A stretch of 50,823 nucleotides of DNA from Xanthobacteraceae bacterium (GCA_030041005.1 JASHOR010000051.1:1-50823); one strand, 5' to 3'. Shown: positions 1 through 9,338, numbered from the stretch's first letter. The notes: a model not told the origin generated them from the sequence alone. Program-made: numbers and translations.

Positions 1-456
1 CGCTTCACACGATGACGGCGCGAAGGCGTTACCTCCGCTTTGGCATCGCGCTTAAGCCAGGCACCTGGCGCGCCGGTCGTCATGCCGGCGGGGACGATAC
101 CCGGACCGCCCGGGAGCGGCGTGCGAGACCGCCCGCGGGAACCGCACTCGCTCCACCTTCAGGATCACATCCGGAAAGCGCCCTTCAAGAGAGCGAGCGG
201 CGCGCCTTCTACTCGGATCGCCGGCAAATTCAAGCCTTGTCGCCGACGATGCGACAAAGAGTTGATTCCGCAAAGCTTTCCCTTCGGCCGCCGGTTTTTC
301 TTCAGAGGCCGACAGGAAGACCCGGTGCCAATCGAAGAGATGATTCGCTGTGGCGCGGACGTCCCGCGCCGGCGAAGCTGCGCTCCTGGAAGAGAGTTTC
401 GCGTATCGTGAGCGGGAAAAGACCCATACGCGCCTGGGTCGCTTCTCGCTCTGCGC
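1..456. other. No gene recognised at the left edge
   Basis: Several short open frames run through this stretch on both strands, but none has a recognisable domain, a convincing ribosome-binding site or a plausible amino-acid composition; they are rich in Arg, Pro and Ser, as expected for random reading of GC-rich DNA. The stretch lies downstream of the Rieske oxygenase on the opposite side of its stop codon. It may hold the remains of an older gene, but I cannot name one. Confidence 0.5.
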
Positions 457-1560
457 TCAAGCCCGCTCGGCCTGCAGCATCCTGTCGAGGATGCGCTTGT
501 AGCGCACCGGACCGACATCGACGGCGAGCGTGACGGGATCGAGCGATCTTTTGGCGCTCTCGATCGCGCGCTGCTGCGCCTCGATCACCGGCGCGTCCTG
601 TTCGGCGAAAGCGAAACGGCGCATGTCGGCGATCTTCTTCTGCAGGTCGCGGTTGAGCGCATCGTCGGTCGTCATCACGCCGAAGCGCACCGCGGTGAAA
701 TGATAGAGCGTCGAGCGCTCGTTTTCCGGCGTGAGCATGTGGATGGCGTTGTATCCGGTGCCGCTCTCCGGCGCCGCGCCTGTCTTGCAGATGCCGGTGA
801 AGAGCCGCAGGTTTGACGGCGCCATCCAGCGCATTTTGGTGAACTTGTCGACGCGCGGCGGATGGCCGGGCCAGAACTGGGCGAACATGCCGGGCGGTGC
901 CGAGTTGGTGGCATGCCGTCCGACGACGACATCGTCGCCGTCCTGCTCGACGGTGATGTCCGATTCGACCGTGTCGGCGTTGCCCAGAATTCCTTCGTGC
1001 AGATACGAGGTGTGGCTGAGATCGAGCAGGTTGTCGATCACGAGGCGATAGTTGGCCGCAATCGTGATGGAATCGCGTTTGGTCGTGTAAAGCTCCGGCA
1101 CATTATCGAGCACGGCGAAATCGGGCACTTTCGCCGGGTCCGCCGGCGCGTCGCCCATCCAGATCCATACCGCCTTGTGCTTCTCGATCACGGGATAACT
1201 TCTCACCCGCGCCCGCGACGGAATATTCTTGGCGCCGTGCGGGTTGTGCACGCAGGCGCCGGTGCGGTCGAATTCCAGCCCGTGATAGGGGCACTGGATG
1301 CGATCGCCGCCGACGATCTTGCCCATGGACAGCGGCGCGAAGCGGTGGGCGCAGCGATCCTCGATCGCCGCGACCGACCCGTCGGCCGCACGGTAGAGCA
1401 CGATCGGCTCCTCCATGATGGTGCGCGCCACCAGTTGCCCGTCGCCGATGTGGTCGGCCCAGGCGGCGACGTACCAGGCATTGCGCAGATAGGCGCCGTC
1501 GATCATGTCTTGGTGCATCTGCGATTTCGAGCCCAGTGATTGCGGCGATGGCGTCGTCAT
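457..1560 (-). CDS. Rieske [2Fe-2S] aromatic-ring-hydroxylating or O-demethylating oxygenase subunit
   Basis: The protein has 367 residues. An N-terminal Rieske domain carries the cluster ligands C70-x-H72 and C90-x-x-H93 (CAH and CPYH). The C-terminal catalytic domain has the mononuclear iron motif NLLDLSHTSYLH at about 177-188, giving H183 and H188 as ligands. This arrangement and length match the VanA/TsaM class of single-component oxygenases that demethylate or hydroxylate aromatic acids. I chose the ATG at 1560 because GGAGAAG lies just upstream; a longer frame from 1632 would add a non-conserved extension. No reductase gene (VanB type) is next to it, so its electron donor must be encoded elsewhere. 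The substrate cannot be told from sequence. Its neighbour upstream on the same strand is an organic-acid binding protein, which fits import and oxidation of a carboxylated aromatic, but that link is inferred. Confidence 0.88.
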   Translation of the reverse strand: MTTPSPQSLGSKSQMHQDMIDGAYLRNAWYVAAWADHIGDGQLVARTIMEEPIVLYRAADGSVAAIEDRCAHRFAPLSMGKIVGGDRIQCPYHGLEFDRTGACVHNPHGAKNIPSRARVRSYPVIEKHKAVWIWMGDAPADPAKVPDFAVLDNVPELYTTKRDSITIAANYRLVIDNLLDLSHTSYLHEGILGNADTVESDITVEQDGDDVVVGRHATNSAPPGMFAQFWPGHPPRVDKFTKMRWMAPSNLRLFTGICKTGAAPESGTGYNAIHMLTPENERSTLYHFTAVRFGVMTTDDALNRDLQKKIADMRRFAFAEQDAPVIEAQQRAIESAKRSLDPVTLAVDVGPVRYKRILDRMLQAERA

Positions 1561-1704
1561 GTCTTCTCCCGACGAATGCGCTGTTTTGTCGTGGACGCTC
1601 GGACCGGGCAAGCCGGGACACGGATATAACACGCATCCCGCGGCCGGATGAGAACCGATCCGGCGGTTTCACTCGATCACTTCGCCGGCGGGGCGGGCTT
1701 GTCC

Positions 1705-2670
1705 CTACTCCGGCTTGATATTGGCGAACTTGATCACCTTGGCCCATTTCACGCTGGCATCGGCGATCAATTTGCCGAATTCCCCGGGCGTCAAGGCCGT
1801 CCACTGCACCCCCAAGGCGATCAACCGCGTCTTCATCGCCGGCTCGGCCAGGATTGCGTTGACCGCCCCGTTGAGCTTGTCGACGATGGCGGACGGCGTG
1901 CCCCTGGGGGCACCAAGGCCAAGCCAGCCGCTGCCGTCATAACCCGGCACGGAATCCGCCACCGTCGGCACGTCCGGGAGCGCCTCAAGGCGTTGCGCGC
2001 TGGTCACAGCGAGCGCGCGCAGCTTGCCGGAATGAAGGAAGGCAAGCACCGGCGGCGCCGACACGAAAGCGAGCTGCACCTGGCCGCCGAGAAGATCGGG
2101 CATGTAGGGCGCGCGGTAGGGCACATGAACGATGTTCACGCCCGTCATCATCCGGAACAGTTCGAAGGCAAGATGCGGCGCCGTTCCGACGCCGGGCGAG
2201 GCGAGGTTGATGCGTCCCGGATTGGCCTTGGCGTAAGCGATGAGTTCGGGGATCGTCTTGACCGGAACCGACGGGTTCACGACGACCACAAAAGGCGTGT
2301 AACCGAAAAACGCGATCGGCGCGATGTCGCGGACGAAGTTGAAATCGAGGTTGGGGTAGAGCGCCGCGCTCGCCGCGTTGCCGGAAATCATGGCCAGGAG
2401 CGTGTAGCCGTCGGGCGCGGCGCGCACCACGTACTCGGCGCCGATATTGCCGCCGGCGCCGGGCTTGTTTTCAACGACGAATTGCTGGCCGAGGCGCTGC
2501 GACAGTTGCGGCGCGGCGAGCCGCGCGATGATGTCCGGTGCGAGCCCGACGGGAATGTCGACGATCATGTGCACCGGACGCGTCGGGTAGTCGAGCGCGA
2601 GCGCCATTCCCGGCCGGGCCGCAAGCGCCGCAGCACCGGCTGCGAACTGCAGGACATGTCTGCGAAGCAT
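1705..2670 (-). CDS. TTT-family (Bug) periplasmic solute-binding protein
   Basis: This is a 321-residue protein with an N-terminal export signal (MLRRHVLQFAAGAAALAARP, then ALA before the mature part starting near DYPTRPVHMIV). The opening YPTRPVHMIVDIPVG and the internal segment GAEYVVRAAPDGYTLL are characteristic of Bug proteins, the extracytoplasmic receptors of tripartite tricarboxylate transporters. Members bind carboxylated molecules such as citrate, glutarate, terephthalate or nicotinate. No TctA or TctB membrane genes are nearby, so this is one of the orphan receptors common in beta- and alphaproteobacteria. It precedes the Rieske oxygenase by about 145 bases on the same strand; co-transcription is possible. 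A GGGGG-tcgagg stretch precedes the ATG. Confidence 0.9.
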   Translation of the reverse strand: MLRRHVLQFAAGAAALAARPGMALALDYPTRPVHMIVDIPVGLAPDIIARLAAPQLSQRLGQQFVVENKPGAGGNIGAEYVVRAAPDGYTLLAMISGNAASAALYPNLDFNFVRDIAPIAFFGYTPFVVVVNPSVPVKTIPELIAYAKANPGRINLASPGVGTAPHLAFELFRMMTGVNIVHVPYRAPYMPDLLGGQVQLAFVSAPPVLAFLHSGKLRALAVTSAQRLEALPDVPTVADSVPGYDGSGWLGLGAPRGTPSAIVDKLNGAVNAILAEPAMKTRLIALGVQWTALTPGEFGKLIADASVKWAKVIKFANIKPE

Positions 2671-2826
2671 CCTCGACCCCCATGCGCAAGCGCCCTCGGC
2701 GCAGCAAACGCTGGTCTAAGGCGTTCAATGTAGCGGGTCGGGCAGGGGCCGGCAAAAGCCGCGGCGCCGCAGGTGGCGCCCGACGGGATTCACGCGCGAC
2801 ATCGGGATTGCCGCCGGCATGGGACG

Positions 2827-3774
2827 TTACATCGGTCTCGGGCTGCTTGAGCCTGGTGACCAGCGGTGTCGCGCTGCGCGGAGCGCGCGTGCCAGCACGT
2901 AGCCGGCTACAAGGCTGAGCGCGATGGCGCCGGCGAACTGGATATTGTCGCGCCATTCGAAGCGGTTCTGCGGCAGGATCGGATCGCCGGAGATGAAGCT
3001 CTCCGAGACCGACATTGCGGAGGCGCCAATCAGGCCGAGCGCGAGCGCGGCTACCGTTGCCGGCATTCCGCCGCTATTGCCGGCCCAGAACTGGGCGAAG
3101 CCGAACGCAAACGGAATCGCGGTCGCGGCAAGCCACAAATAATCGTTGTTGAGGTTGTTGATGAGGATAACGTAATGGGCGGCGAGCATGAGCACGAGGG
3201 GGACGACGAAGTACGGCACGAGGTCCGCGTGCCAGGGCCTGCGAACCGGAATACCCGAGACGGCGGCGGATGTCGTCTTGATCGGTGGAGGCGGGCCCTG
3301 GGTCGATCCAGCAGGCGCCGCTATGTGTTCGATGGCGCCGATCAGTCGGGCAAGCTGTGAGCGAAAGTCGCGGCCGCTCGCTACTTCGGCCGCGTTGAGA
3401 AAAGCGAAATTGCCGAATTCGGCAGGAAGCGCGGTGCTGTCCGGCATCTTGGCGCCGTCGATCAGCACCGGGATGATGGGGGTCTTCCGTTGCAACGCCG
3501 TCTCGATCTCGACCCTGACCGGATCGGTCTTCTCATTCATTCTCACGGTGCCGTCGGCGCCAACGCCCAGCCAATCCGCGCCGATCAAGGCAATAAGCAC
3601 GTCGGTCCGCTTCAGTACCTCCTGAATGTGAGCACGAAAATCGGTGCCGAACGGAATATTGTCGATATCCATGAACACCGCATTCTCGCCGAAATGCGCC
3701 GCCAAGCGGTCGAAAATACGCCCAGCGATGGCTGAGCAATCGGCGCGGCGATAGGAGATCGCGATTTTCAGCAT
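2827..3774 (-). CDS. TIR-domain protein with four C-terminal membrane helices
   Basis: The protein has 315 residues. Residues 1-150 form a bacterial TIR domain (TIR_2 type): the opening IAISYRRAD, the box FMDIDNIPFGTDFRAHI at 34-50, DVLIALIGADWL at 58-69 and DPVRVEIETAL at 84-94 followed by IIPVLIDG. E89 or E91 is the position where NAD-cleaving TIR domains carry their catalytic glutamate. After a Pro-rich linker (about 156-180) come four hydrophobic segments, near 187-206, 212-230, 238-256 and 278-298, so the TIR domain should sit in the cytosol on a membrane anchor. The gene lies 12 bases downstream of the small exported protein gene and closes a three-gene operon with the TPR-CHAT peptidase. 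TIR domains act as NADases or signalling scaffolds; which applies here is unknown. Confidence 0.85.
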   Translation of the reverse strand: MLKIAISYRRADCSAIAGRIFDRLAAHFGENAVFMDIDNIPFGTDFRAHIQEVLKRTDVLIALIGADWLGVGADGTVRMNEKTDPVRVEIETALQRKTPIIPVLIDGAKMPDSTALPAEFGNFAFLNAAEVASGRDFRSQLARLIGAIEHIAAPAGSTQGPPPPIKTTSAAVSGIPVRRPWHADLVPYFVVPLVLMLAAHYVILINNLNNDYLWLAATAIPFAFGFAQFWAGNSGGMPATVAALALGLIGASAMSVSESFISGDPILPQNRFEWRDNIQFAGAIALSLVAGYVLARALRAARHRWSPGSSSPRPM

Positions 3775-3786
3775 CGGCGCGATGGT

Positions 3787-4314
3787 CTATTTTGTCACCT
3801 GAAAACTGAATTCGGTCCCGCTGACGCGGCCGTCATTGTCCTTCAGTTCAATCCAGAATCGGTGCAGGCCGGGAGGAACGACGGCGTCTTTGACGTCGAT
3901 GCCGGTGGCGGTGATGAAAGGCTTTATGCGCTGGGTTATGTCGATGGCCGGTTTTTTCAGATAGGTGATAACAACGGTGTCGGCATCGATGCTGGCGCCG
4001 CCGAACGCGCGATAGCGCAATTTCAGCTCGATGGGCGAATGGATGAGGCCGGCGCCCGGCGGCGGCGATACGATTGTGACGTGCGGGCCGCGGGTCGGAC
4101 TGCCGCGCAGCTCGAATGTGGGGATTTGGGCCGGCGGCAGCGCGGCCTCGGCGGGAGTGATGAGCTCAAGGGCGAAAGCGGGTCTCGCCGCCGCAAGCAA
4201 GCCTGCAAGACAGATGACAGCGCCTGTAGCGGCACCACGTCGCCAGCCCCTCGCGAGCGTGCTGCTGCTCGCCCCGATGCGCGCGTATTTTCTTCGCTCA
4301 GCGCCCGCCGCCAT
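3787..4314 (-). CDS. Small exported beta-rich protein of the CHAT-TIR operon
   Basis: A 175-residue protein with a basic N-terminus and a hydrophobic stretch (AATGAVICLAGLLAAARPAFA) ending in an AFA cleavage-like site near residue 48. The mature part is rich in alternating hydrophobic residues (PHVTIVSPPPGAGLIHSPIE, then LHRFWIELKDNDGRVSGTEF at the C-terminus), which suggests an immunoglobulin-like beta sandwich, but I do not recognise a named family. Its start overlaps the end of the CHAT gene by 17 bases, and its stop lies 12 bases before the TIR gene, so translation is probably coupled. The only Met is the first residue; a TTG start nearer the hydrophobic segment is possible. A periplasmic partner or inhibitor of the exported CHAT peptidase would fit the context, but this is inference. 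Confidence 0.7.
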   Translation of the reverse strand: MAAGAERRKYARIGASSSTLARGWRRGAATGAVICLAGLLAAARPAFALELITPAEAALPPAQIPTFELRGSPTRGPHVTIVSPPPGAGLIHSPIELKLRYRAFGGASIDADTVVITYLKKPAIDITQRIKPFITATGIDVKDAVVPPGLHRFWIELKDNDGRVSGTEFSFQVTK

Positions 4315-7300
4315 CGCCGATCACCGAATAAGGAGCCCAAAACAGCGGATGGGCATAGGAGTAGAGGGTATGGCCCGAAGTGTCGACGTATCCCGGTCCG
4401 TCGAGCAGCGCCATCATGGCCTGTCGCAGGGCCTCTCCGCGCGACAGACCTGCATCGGCGCTCTGCCGCCGGAACAGGTCGGTGATCAAAACGCGCGCCG
4501 AGGCCGAATGCACCGGCCAATTGGTGACCAGCAGCGCCCGCGTCCCGGCGTAGAAGAAGGCGCTGCCGAGGCCGGAAGCGGCCTGCGCGCCGGCGCCCGC
4601 GCCGGCCGCCGTGTTGCACGCCGACAGCAGCACCCAATCGGCATCGAGTTTCAGCGCCATGATTTCTCCCATCGTCAACAGGCCGTCGCCGCCGACGCCG
4701 GCAACGTCGGGTGCCGTCAACGCAAGTGCCGGCTGGGTGAGTCCGTCGAGGTCGCCGGGGACCAGTCCGTGCGTGGCGAAAGCGACGATGCGGTAACGCG
4801 AAAGGTCGAGCGTCTCGACGTTTTGCTCGTTGGCAGCCTTGCCGAGATAGAGCGCCTTCTCAGGATCGACATCGAGCGCGCGGGCGATCGCGATCAGCTC
4901 CGCCCGCGTATCCGGAAGCCGCGGCAGCATTGCCAACTCCGCGCGGTCGACGCCTTCGGTATGGGGCGAGGAGCGGAGCTTGAGCGGAAGGCCGCGCGTG
5001 GCCACGACCATGGCGGTATCGCTCGTGGACGCCGATGGTATTTGCTGCGGCGCCGCTGACGGACGATTCTGCGCCTCGGCTTCCGCTGCAGCGGCCTCCT
5101 GCTCGTTGAAATAGGGATCGCCAAAGCCGATCAGTTTATCGCGCCCCGGGGCACCAGGAGGCAGATGCCGCAGGGTGATGAGTGCAGAGGCCGACGGGAT
5201 CATGGTCACGGCATGGCTGCGGGCGAGCCAGGGCACTGCGCGATAGCCGGCAAACAACGGCGTCGCCTTGAGGTCGACCTGGGTCGGCGCGGTCGGCAAC
5301 AGGCCGAGCGGAAGCTCGCCCAAGGCGCCGTTGGTCACCACGATCAGGCTCTTTGCGTTCTGCCAGCCCGCTTCGACCGGCTTGAGCAGCGTGCTGTAGA
5401 GCTTATAGGCAAGGTTCACGTCAAACGGCGGAATCTCCTCAACCCGTGCGACTTGCGGCTGCAGCGCCTCCCGCAGCGTGTTGACCTCGGCGGAAAGTTG
5501 AATCTCGGTCAGCGGCAGTTTGGCGAAGGCGACCGGGCCGTCCTTGGGCACCGCCCAGACGAAGCTCGCGGTCTGGCCGAAATAGAACGAAAGCAGCGCT
5601 TCGCCCGGCCGCAGCGTCGCCTTGACGTCGTCGACCGACGGTGGCTTGGGATCGACGAGATTGGCGTAGGCCGGAAAGCGCCGCTTGATCTCCTGCTGCG
5701 CGGTCGTGCGTTGGGCGCGCAATTTTTCGATCTCGGCGCCGATCGCGCGCACTTTGCCATCGTCGCGCTGGTTGGGCGGCAGGGCGAGCAGATTGTTCAG
5801 CGTACCAAGCTCGGCGTCGATCTGCCTGCCGAGATCCTGGTCGGTGCGCACAAGCTTGGTCAGCGCCGGATCCCTGGCGAGCAGGCGCACGCTCGACTCG
5901 GCGAGTGAATTTTCCACGGCATGGCCGCGAACCGCGTCGGCCAACGTAAAGGTCTCGACCCCAACGTTGTTCGCGGCGGTCGGGCTCTGCGCGAGCACGC
6001 CGATATAGGCCTCGACGATCCGCTGCAGCCGGACCCGGCGCGCGGCCACGACGGTCGGGTCGTCGTCTTCAGCGGTCTCACGCGCCGCGCTCATCATGAC
6101 CGGGATGGCGGCCTTGAACTCGCGGATGGCGTCAGCGTCGCTCCCGGCGCCAGCGTAGCCGATTGCTAGGGTGCCGCGCGCCGCCGCTGTGTCATAGCTG
6201 TTGGCGCCGGTGCGCGCGGTCTCCCGCTTGACCAGTTGCTGCGCCGCCCCGATCCCCTCCTGGATCTGGCCGGCGCCGTAAAGGGCGACAATGCGCGAGC
6301 CGTTGAGTTCGAATATGTCGCGCTGCTGAGGCGGCCATTGCGCAATGGCCTTGTCCAGTTGCGCATAGACGGCGCCGGCTTCCTTCTCCTTGCGCTCAAG
6401 GACGAGAATGTTGCCGAGTTGCGACAGGACGCTGGCGCTCTCAGGCGCGTCGTCGGCGATGCCGATCTTTTGCTGCACGTCGAGCGCAGCGCGCGCCAGT
6501 GTCTCCGCGTCCTTGTAGCGACCCTCATCGACCAGAACGCCGGCGAGCCCAACGATAAATCCCGGAGCCGCGGGACTGTATTCGCCGCGGGATTTGAGAG
6601 TTTCAATCAAGGCCTGGCGGGCGTCCGCCTCGGCCTCGCTCAGCTTGCCTTGTCTCGCCTCGTTTTCTGCGACGGCCAGCAGCAGGGTATCTGCCGCCAG
6701 CGTGAGCTGCTCGGCAGGAGGCGGATATGCGAATTTCCGCCGGCCCTGCAGCGAGGCGCGACGGAACGCTTCGGCGCGCCGGAACGCCGCTTCGGCTTCG
6801 GCATATTGACCGCGCGCTTGAAAGACCTGCCCGCGAACCGAATCGAGGTCGGATTCCCAGGAATGACCGTAGATCGCGTAAGACTCGCGCCACCTTGGGT
6901 TCGGGCTGCCGCGCGCCTCCTGAACGAGCACTCCGACGCGGCGCGCATAGGCATCCGCTTGATCGACGTTGCCCATCGCAATCGCGGTCCGCACCATGTT
7001 GTCCAGCGCATTGATCATCGAGCCGTGATGGCTGGATTGATTGCCCTCGCGCGCGATTTGCTCGAACATCGCCATGGCGGACTTCAGGTCGCCCAGCGTT
7101 CGGTATTGCAACGCGACGAACTGGCGGATGCGCGACAGCAGCACGGGCTGGGTCGCGCCTTTGCCGACTGCAAGCGCCTGCAGCCCGTCGGCAAGCGCTT
7201 CCTTGTTGCGGGCGAGCAGCGCGCGGGCGTTGCCGCGGTCGTAATAGAACTCCGCGAGCTTGGCGCCCGAGGTGTTCGTCGGCGGCGCGGCGCCGGCGGC

Positions 7301-7741
7301 AGCTTTGCGCGCGGCGATTTCCGCATTGTCCGGCTTTTCGGCGATCAGAATTGCGGTGATGTCAGCGATGGTCCGCGGCGGCGCGACGAAAACGGGCTTG
7401 ACGGCGACGACGCTTTGCGGTGCGGCAGGGGTCTCGCTCTTCGGCGCGGCCGGCGGCGGCTTGCGGGCGGCTTCCTTTTGCTCCTCGCGCGTGACGCAAG
7501 GTCGAACAAACCGCGGTCCGCATTCCCGTCTGGCTCTCGCGAGATCGTCGCCCGACGCTCTTCGGACCGGGCCACCTAATTGGCCCACCACGCACGCGTG
7601 TATTTGCGGGTGCATGGCCTGCCGGCACGTCGCCACGATCTGTTCGTGGCTTGCGGCAGCGGCCGGGTGAGGCAGAACAGGGCAAACAACCGCGCCCGCG
7701 CACAACGCCATCGCGCAGCGATGAATGAAGCCCCTGGTCAT
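4298..7741 (-). CDS. Exported TPR-CHAT caspase-like peptidase
   Basis: This is a large protein of 1147 residues. Residues 1-30 form a signal peptide ending in AAAA. A short segment at about 32-85 contains four cysteines (39, 50, 74, 82), which would suit disulphides outside the cytoplasm. Helical TPR-like repeats follow from about 155 to 570, for example GQYAEAEAAFRRAEAFRRAS and GRYKDAETLARAALDVQQ. The C-terminal third is a CHAT domain: the catalytic histidine is H991 in FATHG and the cysteine is C1042 in LLSACNTAAG, followed by the conserved GLGSAFFYAGTRALLVTNWPV segment. Both dyad residues are present, so it should be active. CHAT is a caspase/separase-clan peptidase domain; TPR-CHAT proteins occur both as defence effectors and as widespread uncharacterised exported proteins. 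It leads an operon with the small exported protein and the membrane TIR protein. Confidence 0.9.
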   Translation of the reverse strand: MTRGFIHRCAMALCAGAVVCPVLPHPAAAASHEQIVATCRQAMHPQIHACVVGQLGGPVRRASGDDLARARRECGPRFVRPCVTREEQKEAARKPPPAAPKSETPAAPQSVVAVKPVFVAPPRTIADITAILIAEKPDNAEIAARKAAAGAAPPTNTSGAKLAEFYYDRGNARALLARNKEALADGLQALAVGKGATQPVLLSRIRQFVALQYRTLGDLKSAMAMFEQIAREGNQSSHHGSMINALDNMVRTAIAMGNVDQADAYARRVGVLVQEARGSPNPRWRESYAIYGHSWESDLDSVRGQVFQARGQYAEAEAAFRRAEAFRRASLQGRRKFAYPPPAEQLTLAADTLLLAVAENEARQGKLSEAEADARQALIETLKSRGEYSPAAPGFIVGLAGVLVDEGRYKDAETLARAALDVQQKIGIADDAPESASVLSQLGNILVLERKEKEAGAVYAQLDKAIAQWPPQQRDIFELNGSRIVALYGAGQIQEGIGAAQQLVKRETARTGANSYDTAAARGTLAIGYAGAGSDADAIREFKAAIPVMMSAARETAEDDDPTVVAARRVRLQRIVEAYIGVLAQSPTAANNVGVETFTLADAVRGHAVENSLAESSVRLLARDPALTKLVRTDQDLGRQIDAELGTLNNLLALPPNQRDDGKVRAIGAEIEKLRAQRTTAQQEIKRRFPAYANLVDPKPPSVDDVKATLRPGEALLSFYFGQTASFVWAVPKDGPVAFAKLPLTEIQLSAEVNTLREALQPQVARVEEIPPFDVNLAYKLYSTLLKPVEAGWQNAKSLIVVTNGALGELPLGLLPTAPTQVDLKATPLFAGYRAVPWLARSHAVTMIPSASALITLRHLPPGAPGRDKLIGFGDPYFNEQEAAAAEAEAQNRPSAAPQQIPSASTSDTAMVVATRGLPLKLRSSPHTEGVDRAELAMLPRLPDTRAELIAIARALDVDPEKALYLGKAANEQNVETLDLSRYRIVAFATHGLVPGDLDGLTQPALALTAPDVAGVGGDGLLTMGEIMALKLDADWVLLSACNTAAGAGAGAQAASGLGSAFFYAGTRALLVTNWPVHSASARVLITDLFRRQSADAGLSRGEALRQAMMALLDGPGYVDTSGHTLYSYAHPLFWAPYSVIGDGGGR

Positions 7742-7838
7742 GACTGGTCTCAGCCCAGAACCGGCGCCTGCTCGCGCGAAACCTAGAAGATACGTCGATG
7801 TCCGGCAAGATGGATGGGCGAAGGATTGTGACGCTGTA

Positions 7839-8189
7839 CTATTTACAGGGGTTTTGCGGAATCCGACTCCATGCGGTCCATGGCACTGTAGCGTTCAGGT
7901 CAATGTCACTAATCATGCCAATTGTAATAGGGGCTGTCTGGCCGTACGGAACAGGATCGACCGTTTGGCGAGATACCCTTGTTTCGTTCGCCAGGGTTAT
8001 ACATACAGCGACATAAACTGCACCCTCTACGCAACCATTATAGGCGTTAATAACAGCAAAATTTCCATTGCGCGTCCAAGAGAGCTTGATTGCATCGCAA
8101 CGAATGTCTCTTGGCTCCTGAGCTTTGCTGTGGCCGATAAACGAAAAAATAATAGCAGTCAGCACAGACACTGTTCTAAGTATGTGCAT
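7839..8189 (-). CDS. Small secreted protein, family not recognised
   Basis: A 116-residue protein with a typical signal peptide (MHILRTVSVLTAIIFSFIGH, then SKAQ as the likely cleavage site). The mature domain of about 92 residues has four cysteines, at positions compatible with two disulphides, and mixed polar and hydrophobic residues with no domain I can name. The DNA is visibly less GC-rich than that of flanking genes, and codons ending in A or T are more common, which suggests recent acquisition. It reads in the same direction as the CHAT operon and ends about 100 bases upstream of it. A GGGGG run precedes the ATG. Confidence 0.6.
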   Translation of the reverse strand: MHILRTVSVLTAIIFSFIGHSKAQEPRDIRCDAIKLSWTRNGNFAVINAYNGCVEGAVYVAVCITLANETRVSRQTVDPVPYGQTAPITIGMISDIDLNATVPWTAWSRIPQNPCK

Positions 8190-8460
8190 AGATCGCCCCC
8201 GTTATTCCGATTGCTCCCAAGTTTCCAACACTTCAACAATATCACCAATCGCCCAAAGCCGCTCGGTCGCTTTCGCGACCATGGCCGCGAGTCAAACGGC
8301 TTACGCGTGAGGCGTCCAGCCGATCTGGCAATGCCCGCCAAGTCGAGTGTGGATTTCGGCGGCCATTGTCAACGACGAAGCTCGGCCTGACATATGACGA
8401 TCATACGTTCCCGTGGCGGATCGGGTGCGTGTGGCATGTCGATGCAAAGGGGAGGGATTG

Positions 8461-9126
8461 TTATGGAAATTGAGCGCGAGCCGCTTGTTCGCTATCGCAA
8501 TCCTCTTGGCCTTCGGGGTCGTTGTTGGTTTGGTACAAAAAGTGAATGCTGCCGTCATATCGGCCAATAAAGGCGGTGTACATGCACCGTTGAAAGGTGT
8601 CGCGATATTTAACTACGCCCCAAGCGTAGATCATTTTTCCAGAAGGGACGGACAGCGAGGAGACGGATGGGCCACCGTCGCAATAATCGAGCTTCCATTC
8701 TTGCTGCGCCCCAAGATCAATAGTGAGCGTTCCGGTTTGCTCAAAGTGGAAGTAAGTCGTTGCATTCAAAAAAATGGTTTTAGGAGGAATGATATCGCGC
8801 ACCTCAGAAGCGAGATAGCAGGTCAAATTGTAAGCTGGTGTTTGGCCAGTGTTTTTGACGCCCATGAACAGGCGACAGCCGCCTTTAGTTTGGCAATTTT
8901 CAATAGTGCCTTCCGTGAAGGATACGTAAGCGCGCAATTGCCGTTTCGCGGTTTCCTGGGCGTCAATAACCAACCGATCGGTGCTGTCGGCAAGTCTGGT
9001 AGCCTCATATCCGGCATAAGCAGCGGCGAGAAGAGTCGCGGTCAGTATCCAAAGAGTCCATTTTTCAACCCAATTTGGCGGCTTGGATGTTTTATGGCCG
9101 TCGGCGTGCTTCGGATCGGGTGTCAC
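8461..9126 (-). CDS. Single-pass membrane-anchored protein, family not recognised
   Basis: A 221-residue protein whose N-terminal 20 residues are polar, followed by one membrane helix (WTLWILTATLLAAAYAGYEA, about 24-43) and a coiled stretch (RLADSTDRLVIDAQETAKRQ) that connects to an outside domain beginning RAYVSF. The outside domain contains VKNTGQTPAYNLTCYL, a pattern of beta strands also seen in many uncharacterised membrane proteins of Bradyrhizobium relatives. The start is a GTG at 9126 without a strong ribosome-binding site. The same frame continues upstream for about 31 codons to a TAG and reads like coding sequence (HYGLTRKYKGRNIAVTPD) but offers no ATG. Base composition is lower in GC than the surroundings. 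Function unknown. Confidence 0.6.
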   Translation of the reverse strand: MTPDPKHADGHKTSKPPNWVEKWTLWILTATLLAAAYAGYEATRLADSTDRLVIDAQETAKRQLRAYVSFTEGTIENCQTKGGCRLFMGVKNTGQTPAYNLTCYLASEVRDIIPPKTIFLNATTYFHFEQTGTLTIDLGAQQEWKLDYCDGGPSVSSLSVPSGKMIYAWGVVKYRDTFQRCMYTAFIGRYDGSIHFLYQTNNDPEGQEDCDSEQAARAQFP

Positions 9127-9338
9127 AGCAATATTCCGGCCTTTGTATTTTCTTGTAAGGCCATAATGGCGATTGGCCTCTTGATGGCGATGGCGGCCGG
9201 TCCTCTATTTGCCTGGTCAACAACAACCTCTGTCCCCATCCTGAATATATCGGGGCTCGTCCGGTCGTCGTGTGTCGCGTGCCAGTGTTCCGCACTACAC
9301 GAGGGTATCCACGAACCGCAAAACCCTCGCTGCTTCTG

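Noticed and set aside
1-456. Candidate genes at the left edge on both strands
   Set aside because: All frames have random-like composition and no start signal.
9127-9338. Possible insertion-sequence remnant in the gap upstream of the membrane-anchored orphan
   Set aside because: No terminal inverted repeats, target duplication or transposase motif was seen.
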